From: Pigmentibacter ruber
GTDB lineage: Bacteria > Bdellovibrionota_B > Oligoflexia > Silvanigrellales > Silvanigrellaceae
Length of the DNA: 64,000 nt
Direction: 5' to 3'
NCBI RefSeq assembly: GCF_009792895.1
Contig: NZ_WSSC01000001.1
Coordinates: 496,001-560,000 of the forward strand
Made by a program: the position numbers and the translations under genes. A model generated the notes under the pieces. That model made no database searches. It was not told the origin of the DNA and saw only the letters and a program-made list of their open reading frames with translations. This document shows positions 11,705 through 19,415 of the stretch, piece by piece; position 1 is the stretch's first letter; each line of letters opens with the position of its first letter.

Positions 11705-12673
11705 ATGAAAGCTTTTGGTTTATTTATAAGTTTGTCTTCTATTGCTTTGTTCAGTAGTGTTTATGCACAAACAGATCCTTGTTCTACCCTTGCTGATCTA
11801 CAATCAAAAACTCAAAAGGAATTATATGTTGGATATGGAACAGGAAATACTCAAAAAGAAGCTGATCAAAATGCACAAGTTGATTTAGCAAGAAATATTC
11901 GACAAAAAGTAACCGCTACAGCTACAGTTGAAGAGACAAATGAAAATGCATCATTGAATGCAACATCTAAGTCTGTTGTTTCAGAGGTTATAATTGGTGC
12001 TAAAACTTTAAAAAGATGTAATAATAAAGATTCTTTTTCAGCAGTTGTTACCCTAGAAAAGGCGTCTTTTTTAAATTCATTGCAAGAAAAGCTTGCTTCA
12101 ATTAATAAAAAAGCTAAAAGTTTAGTGCAGTCTTTAGAAAATGCAAAAGATGATGAAACTCTTGCTAAAAATGTTGATGCAGCAAAAAAATTTCTAGCAG
12201 AGTATCAAAATACCTATGAAGAAGATTTAAACCTTTGTAAAACCAATAGCGGATGCGGCAATATTTCTAAAGATGAAGATATTTTTAGTAAACTTTCTGA
12301 ATTAGTAGCTAAAGAAGGTGATAAGGATCAGTACGTATTTATCTCAAATAAAGATAAAGTATCTTTAGCTTTAAGAGATGATCTTATCTCTTTATTAGAA
12401 GAGGATAAAAACGAAAAAATTAAAATAATGGATGGAGCCGTTTCCGAAGGGACTGAATCTAAAAGAAGAATTCTTTCAAGTTGCAAAGCAAAGGTTGGCC
12501 CTAAAATACCAAAAACTGAAGATCGAGTAGTGGAAACTCGCTGCGTTATTGAGGCTTATATTGGAAAGCAGAAGAAGTTTAGAAAAGTGTATTCATGTAA
12601 ATCAACTATGGACTCCGAAATATCAATTGAAGATGCTGTTACTTCGTGCTCTGGTAGATTGACATTAGAGTAA
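11705..12673 (+). CDS. Exported LPP20-like protein
   Basis: A 322-residue protein with a Sec signal peptide (hydrophobic core, cleavage after VYA-Q near residue 21). Residues ~40-120 form an LPP20-like domain: YVGYGTGNTQKEADQNAQVDLARNI is the typical start, where an Ala-rich helix follows a short strand. Residues ~130-200 are helical and the C-terminal ~130 residues contain five cysteines that may pair as disulfides. There are 56 bp between it and the lipoprotein gene and a strong terminator follows it, so the two form the end of a transcription unit. Function unknown; a cell-envelope role is inferred from export. Confidence 0.75.
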   Translation: MKAFGLFISLSSIALFSSVYAQTDPCSTLADLQSKTQKELYVGYGTGNTQKEADQNAQVDLARNIRQKVTATATVEETNENASLNATSKSVVSEVIIGAKTLKRCNNKDSFSAVVTLEKASFLNSLQEKLASINKKAKSLVQSLENAKDDETLAKNVDAAKKFLAEYQNTYEEDLNLCKTNSGCGNISKDEDIFSKLSELVAKEGDKDQYVFISNKDKVSLALRDDLISLLEEDKNEKIKIMDGAVSEGTESKRRILSSCKAKVGPKIPKTEDRVVETRCVIEAYIGKQKKFRKVYSCKSTMDSEISIEDAVTSCSGRLTLE

Positions 12674-12766
12674 CTATTACTTCTGGCTATGCAAGACTAA
12701 CTAATATGACAGATTGCTATGGTGGATTGAAATTATCGGAATAATTTCTAACTTAACAAAATAATT

Positions 12767-12803
12767 GACTTTAGAATCTAAATCATTCTAGAGTCTTTTT
12801 TTT
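12767..12803 (+). terminator. Intrinsic terminator after the LPP20-like pair
   Basis: An 11-bp stem with one G-U pair (GACTTTAGAAT 12767-12777 with ATTCTAGAGTC 12785-12795), a 7-nt loop and a T8 run (12796-12803). The U-run ends only 10 bp before the next gene's ATG, so the oxidoreductase either has a promoter inside this hairpin region or depends on readthrough. Confidence 0.9.
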
Positions 12804-12813
12804 GGATACTCAT

Positions 12814-13872
12814 ATGAAAAAACTAAATACAGCTATTGTTGGCTTTGGATTGTCGGGTTCTACCTTTCACGCCCCTTTAATTACAAATTCCAATTGCTTT
12901 AATTTAAAATATATAAACACAACCCAAGCCGAAAAAGTACAAAAAACTTATCCAACAGTTTCTGTAATATCTGATTTTGATCAGCTTTGTAAAATAAAAG
13001 AATTAGATTTAGTTATTATCACAGCTCCAAATAAAGAACATTTCTCATTAGCTAAGAAAGCTTTACTTTCTGGGAAAAATGTTGTTGTAGATAAACCTTT
13101 TGTAATTTCTTTTTCTCAGGGTGAAGAGTTAATAAATATTGCTAAAAAACAAAATTTATTACTGAGTGTTTTTCATAATAGACGTTGGGATAATGGTTTT
13201 TTAACCCTTCAAAAATGTATTCTTGAAAAAAAACTGCAAAATATTTCTTTATATGAAAGTTATTTTGATAGGTTTAGACCAATCGTAAATAAACAAAAAT
13301 GGAAAGAGCAAGAACAGGAAGGTTCTGGTATTTTATATGATTTGGGTTCGCATTTAATTGATCAAGTTCTTTTTACATTAGGAATGCCCATAGAGATTTT
13401 TGCAGATCTTCAAATGCAGAGAACTAATGCTTCTACTTTAGATTATTTTCATCTTATTTTTCAGTATGAAAAAACAACAGCAATTCTTGGAGCAACTAAT
13501 TTAGGTTTTCAACCTCGGCCTATATTTTCTATTTTAGGGGAGAATGGATTTTTCCTAAAAAATGGTCTGGATCCCCAAGAAAATTCTTTAAATTTTATTG
13601 CAAAAGGTGAAAAATTAAATATCGAAACTTGGGGGCATGAAAATAATATAGAAAATAAAGTTAAATTTGTGCAAATAAATAATGGTCAGCAAATGTTAAT
13701 TGATATTTCAACTTTACCAGGAAATTACTTCCAATTTTATCTCCAGATTTATTCTGCAATCGTTGCAAAAGAGAAAAACCCAGTTGATCCAAAAGATGCA
13801 TTGAATGTAATTAAGTTAATTGAATTAGCTTATGAAAGTAATCAGCTTAAAAAATGGATTAAAGTTTTTTAA
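12814..13872 (+). CDS. Gfo/Idh/MocA-family oxidoreductase
   Basis: A 352-residue NAD(P)-dependent sugar or cyclitol dehydrogenase-like protein. The N-terminal Rossmann fold has GFGLSGSTFHAP, the form of GxGxxG common in the YdgJ/IolX-like subgroup. The signature DKPFVISFSQG follows at about residue 95, where the Lys of the EKP-type motif is retained, and the C-terminal alpha/beta domain contains GSGILYDLGSHLIDQVL with the conserved Asp and His. The ATG at 12814 is preferred over an upstream TTG because GGA lies at good spacing before it. The 3' end overlaps the convergent ATPase gene by 14 bp. The substrate is unknown. Confidence 0.87.
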   Translation: MKKLNTAIVGFGLSGSTFHAPLITNSNCFNLKYINTTQAEKVQKTYPTVSVISDFDQLCKIKELDLVIITAPNKEHFSLAKKALLSGKNVVVDKPFVISFSQGEELINIAKKQNLLLSVFHNRRWDNGFLTLQKCILEKKLQNISLYESYFDRFRPIVNKQKWKEQEQEGSGILYDLGSHLIDQVLFTLGMPIEIFADLQMQRTNASTLDYFHLIFQYEKTTAILGATNLGFQPRPIFSILGENGFFLKNGLDPQENSLNFIAKGEKLNIETWGHENNIENKVKFVQINNGQQMLIDISTLPGNYFQFYLQIYSAIVAKEKNPVDPKDALNVIKLIELAYESNQLKKWIKVF

Positions 13873-16105
13873 TACTAAACTTAGATTTAAAAAATAAAAT
13901 GCTTAGTGAATTTAATGTAACAATTAATGTTGCTCCAGTATCAGCTATTATTGCCATCCACAATTGTGTTGCACCAGAAATAGTTAAGATAAAAAATATT
14001 GCTTTAAGCCCAATTGCAATAACTATATTTTGTTTTATTGTGACCATTACTTTTTTTGAAAGCGAAATAGCATCAACAATGCTTGTTAATTTATTACCTG
14101 TTATTATCACTTGCGAGGAATCAATTGCAATATTACTTCCATTTCCCATGGCAATTGCAATATTTGCTGCTGCTAAGGCAGGTGCATCATTTATACCATC
14201 TCCAACCATAGCAATAAAAGATTTTTCCGAAGTTGATTTAATAAAATTTAACTTTTCATTAGGTAGCAATTCAGCTTTAACAGCAATATCTAATTGATTT
14301 GCGATTAAATTGGCAGTAGTTACGTTATCTCCTGTCAAAATAGTAGAATTTATATTTAATTTTTTTAATTTTTCAATTGTTTCTTTGGCCTCAATTTTAA
14401 TTTTGTCTTTTAAAGCAATTAATCCTTCAATTTTAAAATTTACTAAAATACAAATTACAGTATTTCCTTTGGTTTGTAATTCTATAATTTCATTTGCAAA
14501 ATTATCAGAAATGGCAGTTATTTTTCTTGCGTATTGCGGTGAACAAATTAATACAGCTAAATTATTTATTTCTCCTTGGACTCCAACTCCAGGTATTGTT
14601 TTAGAATTTTTTACATCTGAAATTGAAACATCTAATTTTTTTGCATACTCTATAATACATTTAGCCAAGGGATGATTGGTTTTTGCTTCTACACTTGCTG
14701 CTAATTGCAGTATCTGCATTTCAGATTTATCAAAAGAAACAATTTTTGTTACGTCAAGTTTACCATAAGTTAATGTCCCTGTTTTATCAAAAGCAATTTG
14801 CTTTATTTTTCCAATTGTTTCTAATGAAATAGCATTTTTAATTAATATTCCTAATTTCGCAGCTATTAAAATTCCAGCCGAAATTGCAGAGGGTGTGGAA
14901 ATGACTAAAGCGCATGGACATCCTATTAATAATATTGCCAGTCCGCGGTAAATCCAAGAAAACCAATTCTCATGAAAAAAAAGGGGAGGAATGGCGGCAA
15001 CTAAAATACCAAGCAATAAAATTGTGGGGGTGTAGATTTTACTAAATTTTTCTATGCTACGCATTGCGTTAGTTTTTGAAGCTTGTGCTTCTGTTATGAG
15101 GTGAACTAATTTACTAACAGTATTATTTTCGGCAGTGGATTCTGCTTGAATTAATAAAAAACCATCAAGATTGATAGAGCCAGCTGAAACAGGAAAATTT
15201 TCATTTTTAAATATAGGAGTGGCTTCACCTGTTATCAGAGACTCATCTATGAAAGCTTCACCTGAAATTATTTTTCCATCTACAGGAAATCTGTCTCCAG
15301 GTTTTATTTCTAATATATTGTTTACTTCTATTTCTGATAGAGGGATTATTTCTTGAGTATGATTTTCTGTAACCCTAGTTACTGTTTCTGGCAGTATTCC
15401 CATAAGCATTTTTAATTCTTGATTACTTTTTGCAAGGGTCACAGATTCAAGCTTTTCCCCAATTAAATATAATATTAGGACTGCAGCAGCTTCTTCGCTA
15501 GCGCCTATAGTGATTGCTCCTATACTTGAAATACTCATCAAAGTTTCCACACTAAATATATGTTTTGCTTTAGCTAGATAAAAAGCCTTTGTTACAATTG
15601 GATAGAGGGGGATTAAGGTTAAACCTGTAAATAAGGAATGACAATTTTTGTTATAGAAATATTGGAGGGATAACAGAGCTAAATATACGAAACTTAAAAT
15701 TCCTATCAATGTCCAATTTTGACTTGTAAAAAAAGTTGCAAATTTTGTAAAACTTGAAGTTTTTTTATCAATTTGAATTTTTTTTGCGACAATTTTTTTT
15801 TGTGGAAAACTTTTAAAATTTTTACTTTTTTGAAATTGTTTTTTTAACGTGGCAATCGAATTATATTTATTTTTAATTGCCTCTTCTTGTAAAGAATAGC
15901 CCAATTTTTTAGTGGAAAGAATAAATTGATCTTTTTTAAATATTTCTGGTTCAAACTTTAAAAGTAAAATAGAATTTACGAAATTGACTTTTGCCTCGTG
16001 GACTCCTTTTGCATTTTTACTAAATATTTCAATTTTTTGCGCACAACTTGGACAATCCATTCCATTAATGGAAAATTTTATTTCCGCAGTTTTTTCAATA
16101 TTCAT
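13859..16105 (-). CDS. P1B-type heavy-metal ATPase, Zn/Cd/Pb class
   Basis: A 748-residue inner-membrane metal efflux pump. The N-terminus carries one heavy-metal-associated domain with GMDCPSCAQ (CxxC metal site). Then come the membrane helices, actuator motif (ITGEATP), the transmembrane CPC motif (IGCPCALVISTP), the phosphorylation site DKTGTLTYGK, the HP motif (NHPLAKC) and GDGINDAPALA. The last helix contains MAIIADTGATLIVTLNSL, matching the conserved Asp of ZntA/CadA-type pumps. CPC plus this Asp indicates the Zn/Cd/Pb subclass (P1B-2) rather than Cu (P1B-1) or Co (P1B-4, SPC). It lies divergent to an RcnR/CsoR-type sensor that probably controls it. Confidence 0.93.
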   Translation of the reverse strand: MNIEKTAEIKFSINGMDCPSCAQKIEIFSKNAKGVHEAKVNFVNSILLLKFEPEIFKKDQFILSTKKLGYSLQEEAIKNKYNSIATLKKQFQKSKNFKSFPQKKIVAKKIQIDKKTSSFTKFATFFTSQNWTLIGILSFVYLALLSLQYFYNKNCHSLFTGLTLIPLYPIVTKAFYLAKAKHIFSVETLMSISSIGAITIGASEEAAAVLILYLIGEKLESVTLAKSNQELKMLMGILPETVTRVTENHTQEIIPLSEIEVNNILEIKPGDRFPVDGKIISGEAFIDESLITGEATPIFKNENFPVSAGSINLDGFLLIQAESTAENNTVSKLVHLITEAQASKTNAMRSIEKFSKIYTPTILLLGILVAAIPPLFFHENWFSWIYRGLAILLIGCPCALVISTPSAISAGILIAAKLGILIKNAISLETIGKIKQIAFDKTGTLTYGKLDVTKIVSFDKSEMQILQLAASVEAKTNHPLAKCIIEYAKKLDVSISDVKNSKTIPGVGVQGEINNLAVLICSPQYARKITAISDNFANEIIELQTKGNTVICILVNFKIEGLIALKDKIKIEAKETIEKLKKLNINSTILTGDNVTTANLIANQLDIAVKAELLPNEKLNFIKSTSEKSFIAMVGDGINDAPALAAANIAIAMGNGSNIAIDSSQVIITGNKLTSIVDAISLSKKVMVTIKQNIVIAIGLKAIFFILTISGATQLWMAIIADTGATLIVTLNSLSILFFKSKFSIKKL

Positions 16106-16163
16106 ACTAACCTCGAGTGGGCATGGAATTGACCTTCGGCTGAAGATCGATTATGAAATTATA

Positions 16164-16180
16164 GGGTAGGGGGGTAAATT
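16164..16180. promoter_or_regulatory. G-tract operator-like site for the RcnR/CsoR-type repressor
   Basis: TA-GGGGGG-TA (16167-16176, G6 at 16169-16174) lies in the 75-bp divergent region, immediately before the regulator ATG and overlapping its ribosome binding site. G/C tracts flanked by short inverted AT arms are the known operator type of RcnR, FrmR and CsoR proteins. Binding here would block the regulator and possibly the divergent pump gene. Confidence 0.6.
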
Positions 16181-16480
16181 ATGTCAACACAATCTACAAA
16201 TGAAAAATCACATCATATTTCAAATAAATTGCGCTTAATTGCACGTGTGAAAAAAATGCAAGGTCAACTAAAGAGTGTAGAACAAGCATTAGAAACAGAT
16301 GAGGACTGCAAAAAAATTCTGCATACACTGGCTTCAGTGCGTGGAGCACTTACTGGCTTAATGTGTGAAGTAATTGAAAGCCATATTCTTGAACATATGG
16401 CAGAACAGGATAGAGAGTTATCTAAAAATGAATTACAATTAGCAAATGAGTTATCTATTTCATTAAAGGCATTTCTTTAA
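16181..16480 (+). CDS. RcnR/CsoR/FrmR-family metal-sensing repressor
   Basis: A 99-residue all-helical regulator of the DUF156 family; it has no HTH and binds G-tract DNA as a tetramer. Aligning from the family block RVKKMQGQL, residues C43, H68 and H72 fall on RcnR C35, H60 and H64, and H11 falls on RcnR H3. This gives the His-Cys-His-His fingerprint of the Ni/Co sensor RcnR, whereas CsoR has Cys and FrmR has Glu at the last position. It is divergent from the metal ATPase, so it probably represses the pump and itself. The real metal is uncertain because the pump looks Zn/Cd/Pb-type. Confidence 0.88.
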   Translation: MSTQSTNEKSHHISNKLRLIARVKKMQGQLKSVEQALETDEDCKKILHTLASVRGALTGLMCEVIESHILEHMAEQDRELSKNELQLANELSISLKAFL

Positions 16481-16488
16481 GGAGAAAT

Positions 16489-17712
16489 ATGGTTATTGAA
16501 GAATTCAGTTCGGAAGAAAAACGCTTGCAAGAACTGTATAGTTACCAAATCTTAAATTCAGATGGTGACATTAATTTAGATGAAATAACCCAGCTAGCTT
16601 CTAGTATCTGTGAAGTCCCAATAGCCTTTATTTCTTTAGTCGACAAAGACGTACAAGTATTTAAAGCAAAAACAGGCTTAGAAGTAACTCAAATTGCAAG
16701 AAATGTCTCATTTTGTACTCATGCCATAGAGCAAAATAAGTTATTTATAGTGGAGGATTCACAAATAGATGATCGATTTAAAGATAATCCATTGGTATTG
16801 GGTGAACCCTCTTTGCGCTTTTATGCAGGTCAACCGTTAAGGACACCTAATGGTAACAATATTGGTACATTATGTGTTATTGACTATCAGCCAAAGCAAT
16901 TAACAAATAAACAAAAAGAAATGCTAGCAGTATTATCAAAGCAGGTGATAAATTACTTTGAATTGTATAAAGCAAAAAAAGAGTTAGAAAAAATTCAGAT
17001 AGATTTTATAAAAAAAGAAAGACAAAGTTCTATAATAAATTTATCGTCAGGAATAGCCCATGAAATAAATAATCCTTTAGCTATTATTTTAGGAAAAATA
17101 TCTTATATCACAACAAAAATGGAAAATTTTGAAAATGAAATATTGGAATCCTTAAATATAAAACACGATATGGAAATTATTATAACTGCTAGTCAAAGAA
17201 TTTCAAAAATAGTTAAATCATTAAATGATTTTTCACAATGCGATGAAAATGAAGTAGTAACTTTAGTTTCATTAAAAGATATTTTGCAAACTATTTTTTT
17301 TATGTTTGAAAGAAAATTTGCAAAAGATAATATTGAAGTTAAAATTGATATACCTGATGATTTATTGATAAAATGCAAACTTATTAATTTATCGCATGCT
17401 TTTTATAATTTAATATTAAACTCTTACGAATCAATATTAAATTTAACAGAGCGGTGGATTAAAATTTCTGTGATAAAAAATTTGGAAAATACTGTAGAGG
17501 TTTATTTTACTGATTCTGGAAATGGTATTCCAAAAAACTTGCAAACAAGCTTAATGGAGCCATTTGTTTCATCTAAAGAGATGATGAATTTACCAAAAGG
17601 TTTGGGACTTTGTATTGCGAAAGGTATTATTCAAGCTAATCATGGTAGTTTAAAATATGTTGAAAATTCTCCAAATACAACATTTGTAGTTCAGATGAAT
17701 ATTAGTTATTGA
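16489..17712 (+). CDS. GAF-domain sensor histidine kinase
   Basis: A 407-residue soluble kinase. Residues ~20-165 form a GAF domain of the type seen in proteins beginning with EExRLxxLxxYxIL, with the typical FCTHAI, VEDSQIDDRF and FYAGQPLRTPNGNNIGTLCVID. A short coiled coil leads to the HisKA domain with the phosphorylated His in GIAHEINNPLAIILGK. The HATPase domain has the N box (NLILNSYESI), G1 (DSGNGIP) and G2 (GLGLCIAKGI). There is no transmembrane segment or partner response regulator next to it. AAGGAG precedes the ATG, and the gene starts 8 bp after the metal regulator, so they may be co-transcribed. Confidence 0.9.
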   Translation: MVIEEFSSEEKRLQELYSYQILNSDGDINLDEITQLASSICEVPIAFISLVDKDVQVFKAKTGLEVTQIARNVSFCTHAIEQNKLFIVEDSQIDDRFKDNPLVLGEPSLRFYAGQPLRTPNGNNIGTLCVIDYQPKQLTNKQKEMLAVLSKQVINYFELYKAKKELEKIQIDFIKKERQSSIINLSSGIAHEINNPLAIILGKISYITTKMENFENEILESLNIKHDMEIIITASQRISKIVKSLNDFSQCDENEVVTLVSLKDILQTIFFMFERKFAKDNIEVKIDIPDDLLIKCKLINLSHAFYNLILNSYESILNLTERWIKISVIKNLENTVEVYFTDSGNGIPKNLQTSLMEPFVSSKEMMNLPKGLGLCIAKGIIQANHGSLKYVENSPNTTFVVQMNISY

Positions 17713-18000
17713 TTTACGCTTACATTTTATTATTTATTTTCATACAGTTATCATGTGTTCGAAGATTTTCCAAATATAATTATCTATTTTCTATAAAATT
17801 TGTATAAATTTAAAATTTTGTTATATTTTGATAAAAGTTAGGTAAGACTCTTGTTTTAAAATTAAGATATTGATTTAATTGATAAAAAAATATTATTTTT
17901 TATTTTATATATTAAATAATAATTTAATTTTATTTTTTATAAATAATGTTAAAATCTCTTTGTTTTTGTGATTTTTATTGCAAAAATATAATAAAATTGA
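17713..18000. other. AT-rich intergenic region
   Basis: About 290 bp without a supported gene. It consists mostly of A/T runs; no convincing terminator for the kinase gene and no RNA gene is seen. The only clear signal is the promoter-like element near its right end. Confidence 0.7.
17966..17992 (+). promoter_or_regulatory. Promoter candidate for the 189-residue lipoprotein
   Basis: A perfect -10 TATAAT (17987-17992) is preceded by TTGTGA (17966-17971) at a short 15-bp spacing. It lies 23 bp before the GTG start. The -35 assignment is weak in this AT-rich context. Confidence 0.4.
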
Positions 18001-18014
18001 GGAGGCTTTAACGT

Positions 18015-18584
18015 GTGAATTTAATTAAAAAAATAGTTCTTTTAATAGTAACTTTAATGATATTTAATAGTTGTGGAGTCGGCACATCCTCTTCAAAAGA
18101 CCCTACATATTCTGCAGATGATCGCACAAATAAAAATGCGGAATGCAAACATATAAAATCTAAAATAATGCCTCTATTTGAGCAAATAATAAAACTTGAA
18201 ATTGCAAATGAAAAATTAATGTACATATTTTATACAAATATAAGTGTGACTTCATTAACTTATGGATTAAGTGAAGTTGAGGAGAAAAATTTAGCAGGTA
18301 TTATGTTGGTTGAAAATTCTAATGTACATTCTTTCAGATCTACTGCTACAAATTCATTAGAAACTATTACAAATTATTGTAACAAAGATTTTATGCAATA
18401 TTCAGATGTTAAGGCTTGGAAAGATTTTATGAATAGACAGTTTAGTAAAACTATTCAAGTTTTAAAAAATAATTTTAATAGAATATCTTCTGACATAAGT
18501 AATGTGGGTCTTAAAAATCATCTTATTCCTTTGTACCAACATGGAATTATACAGAATGCTGAGGGATTAGATAAGTATTTATAA
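18015..18584 (+). CDS. Putative lipoprotein, unrecognised
   Basis: A 189-residue protein. The GTG start is supported by a strong GGAGG at 18001-18005. It has a lipoprotein signal peptide: KK, a hydrophobic stretch and the lipobox IFNSC (Cys at about residue 20), followed by a Ser-rich linker. The mature part is predicted helical, with two further cysteines that could form a disulfide. No domain recognised. Convergent with the next gene, with an 18-bp AT palindrome between them. Confidence 0.7.
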   Translation: MNLIKKIVLLIVTLMIFNSCGVGTSSSKDPTYSADDRTNKNAECKHIKSKIMPLFEQIIKLEIANEKLMYIFYTNISVTSLTYGLSEVEEKNLAGIMLVENSNVHSFRSTATNSLETITNYCNKDFMQYSDVKAWKDFMNRQFSKTIQVLKNNFNRISSDISNVGLKNHLIPLYQHGIIQNAEGLDKYL

Positions 18585-18586
18585 TA

Positions 18587-18604
18587 GTTTTTAAATTTAA
18601 AAAC
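18587..18604. terminator. AT-only palindrome between convergent genes
   Basis: A perfect 18-bp palindrome (arms GTTTTTAAA and TTTAAAAAC) begins 3 bp after the lipoprotein stop and spans the stop codon of the convergent gene. It has T- and A-tracts but little G+C, so it is a weak bidirectional terminator at best. Confidence 0.4.
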
Positions 18605-19343
18605 AATCATTAAATTCTTGAGTCATTAGTTGTTTGATAAAATTTTCCTGTTTAAGCTTTTTTATAGCTAATTCAATTTCAGGAATTTTTTTTAAATATT
18701 TACTTTTTTTTGTAAAAGCAAGGTAATTTGGAGTGGAATCTAAAATTTTTTCAGATATTGCTAAAGTTTTATCTTTATCATTAAAGTGAATTAATGCAAA
18801 TTCTGCAATTAATTTATCAGCAAGAAAATAATCAACTTTATTATTCAGGACAGATGTTAAACAATTTCTAACATCTTTTTCTTCTTCTTTTATGATTTTC
18901 TTTTGCTTAATCAAGTTATCAATTTTATTACCAAGACTAAAGCCTTTACCTGTGCAAATTTTTTTCCCAGTCAGTTTAGAAATATCATCAATTGTATTTA
19001 ACTCAGAAGAATTTTTTCCAATAGCAACAATGTTTTCAGTAAAAAGAGTTTCAGCAGGAAAAATAAGAAATTCTTCTCTTTCTTTTGTTTTAATCGCAGG
19101 AAATATTCCATCTATTTCATTTTTTTTTGCTTTTTCTAAACCTTCGGCCCAATTGCCAATTAAAATTTCTTCTTTAATATCTGTAATTTTTAGTAATTCA
19201 CGCACAAAGTGAATTGAAATTCCTTTTGTTGCTTGTTCATGAGTACAACTAAACGGAGGATAATCCAGAGTATAAAAAGCAGCAAAAGTTTGTTCCGTTA
19301 TTAAAGTGAATAACAATAAGATAAGAATTTTGATTTTTAACAT
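18597..19343 (-). CDS. Periplasmic solute-binding protein, SBP_bac_3-like
   Basis: A 248-residue exported protein with an N-terminal signal peptide (cleavage around TFA-A, residue ~21). The body has the two-lobed fold pattern of polar amino-acid binding proteins: YPPFSC near the start, GIFPAIKTKEREEFL, then FTENIVAIGK and a GKKICTGKGFSLGN ligand-contact region. No permease or ATPase gene is adjacent, so it may act as a free periplasmic binding protein. Such orphan copies are common in this group; ligand unknown. Confidence 0.75.
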   Translation of the reverse strand: MLKIKILILLLFTLITEQTFAAFYTLDYPPFSCTHEQATKGISIHFVRELLKITDIKEEILIGNWAEGLEKAKKNEIDGIFPAIKTKEREEFLIFPAETLFTENIVAIGKNSSELNTIDDISKLTGKKICTGKGFSLGNKIDNLIKQKKIIKEEEKDVRNCLTSVLNNKVDYFLADKLIAEFALIHFNDKDKTLAISEKILDSTPNYLAFTKKSKYLKKIPEIELAIKKLKQENFIKQLMTQEFNDCF

Positions 19344-19415
19344 TTATCCTCCAGATATTTTTCTATATGATTTTTTATGAGTATCTTTTCCTTAATTCCT
19401 ATTATTATTAATATA

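Noticed and set aside
18587-18604. AT palindrome as an operator
   Set aside because: It lies between converging gene ends and is better seen as a weak terminator.
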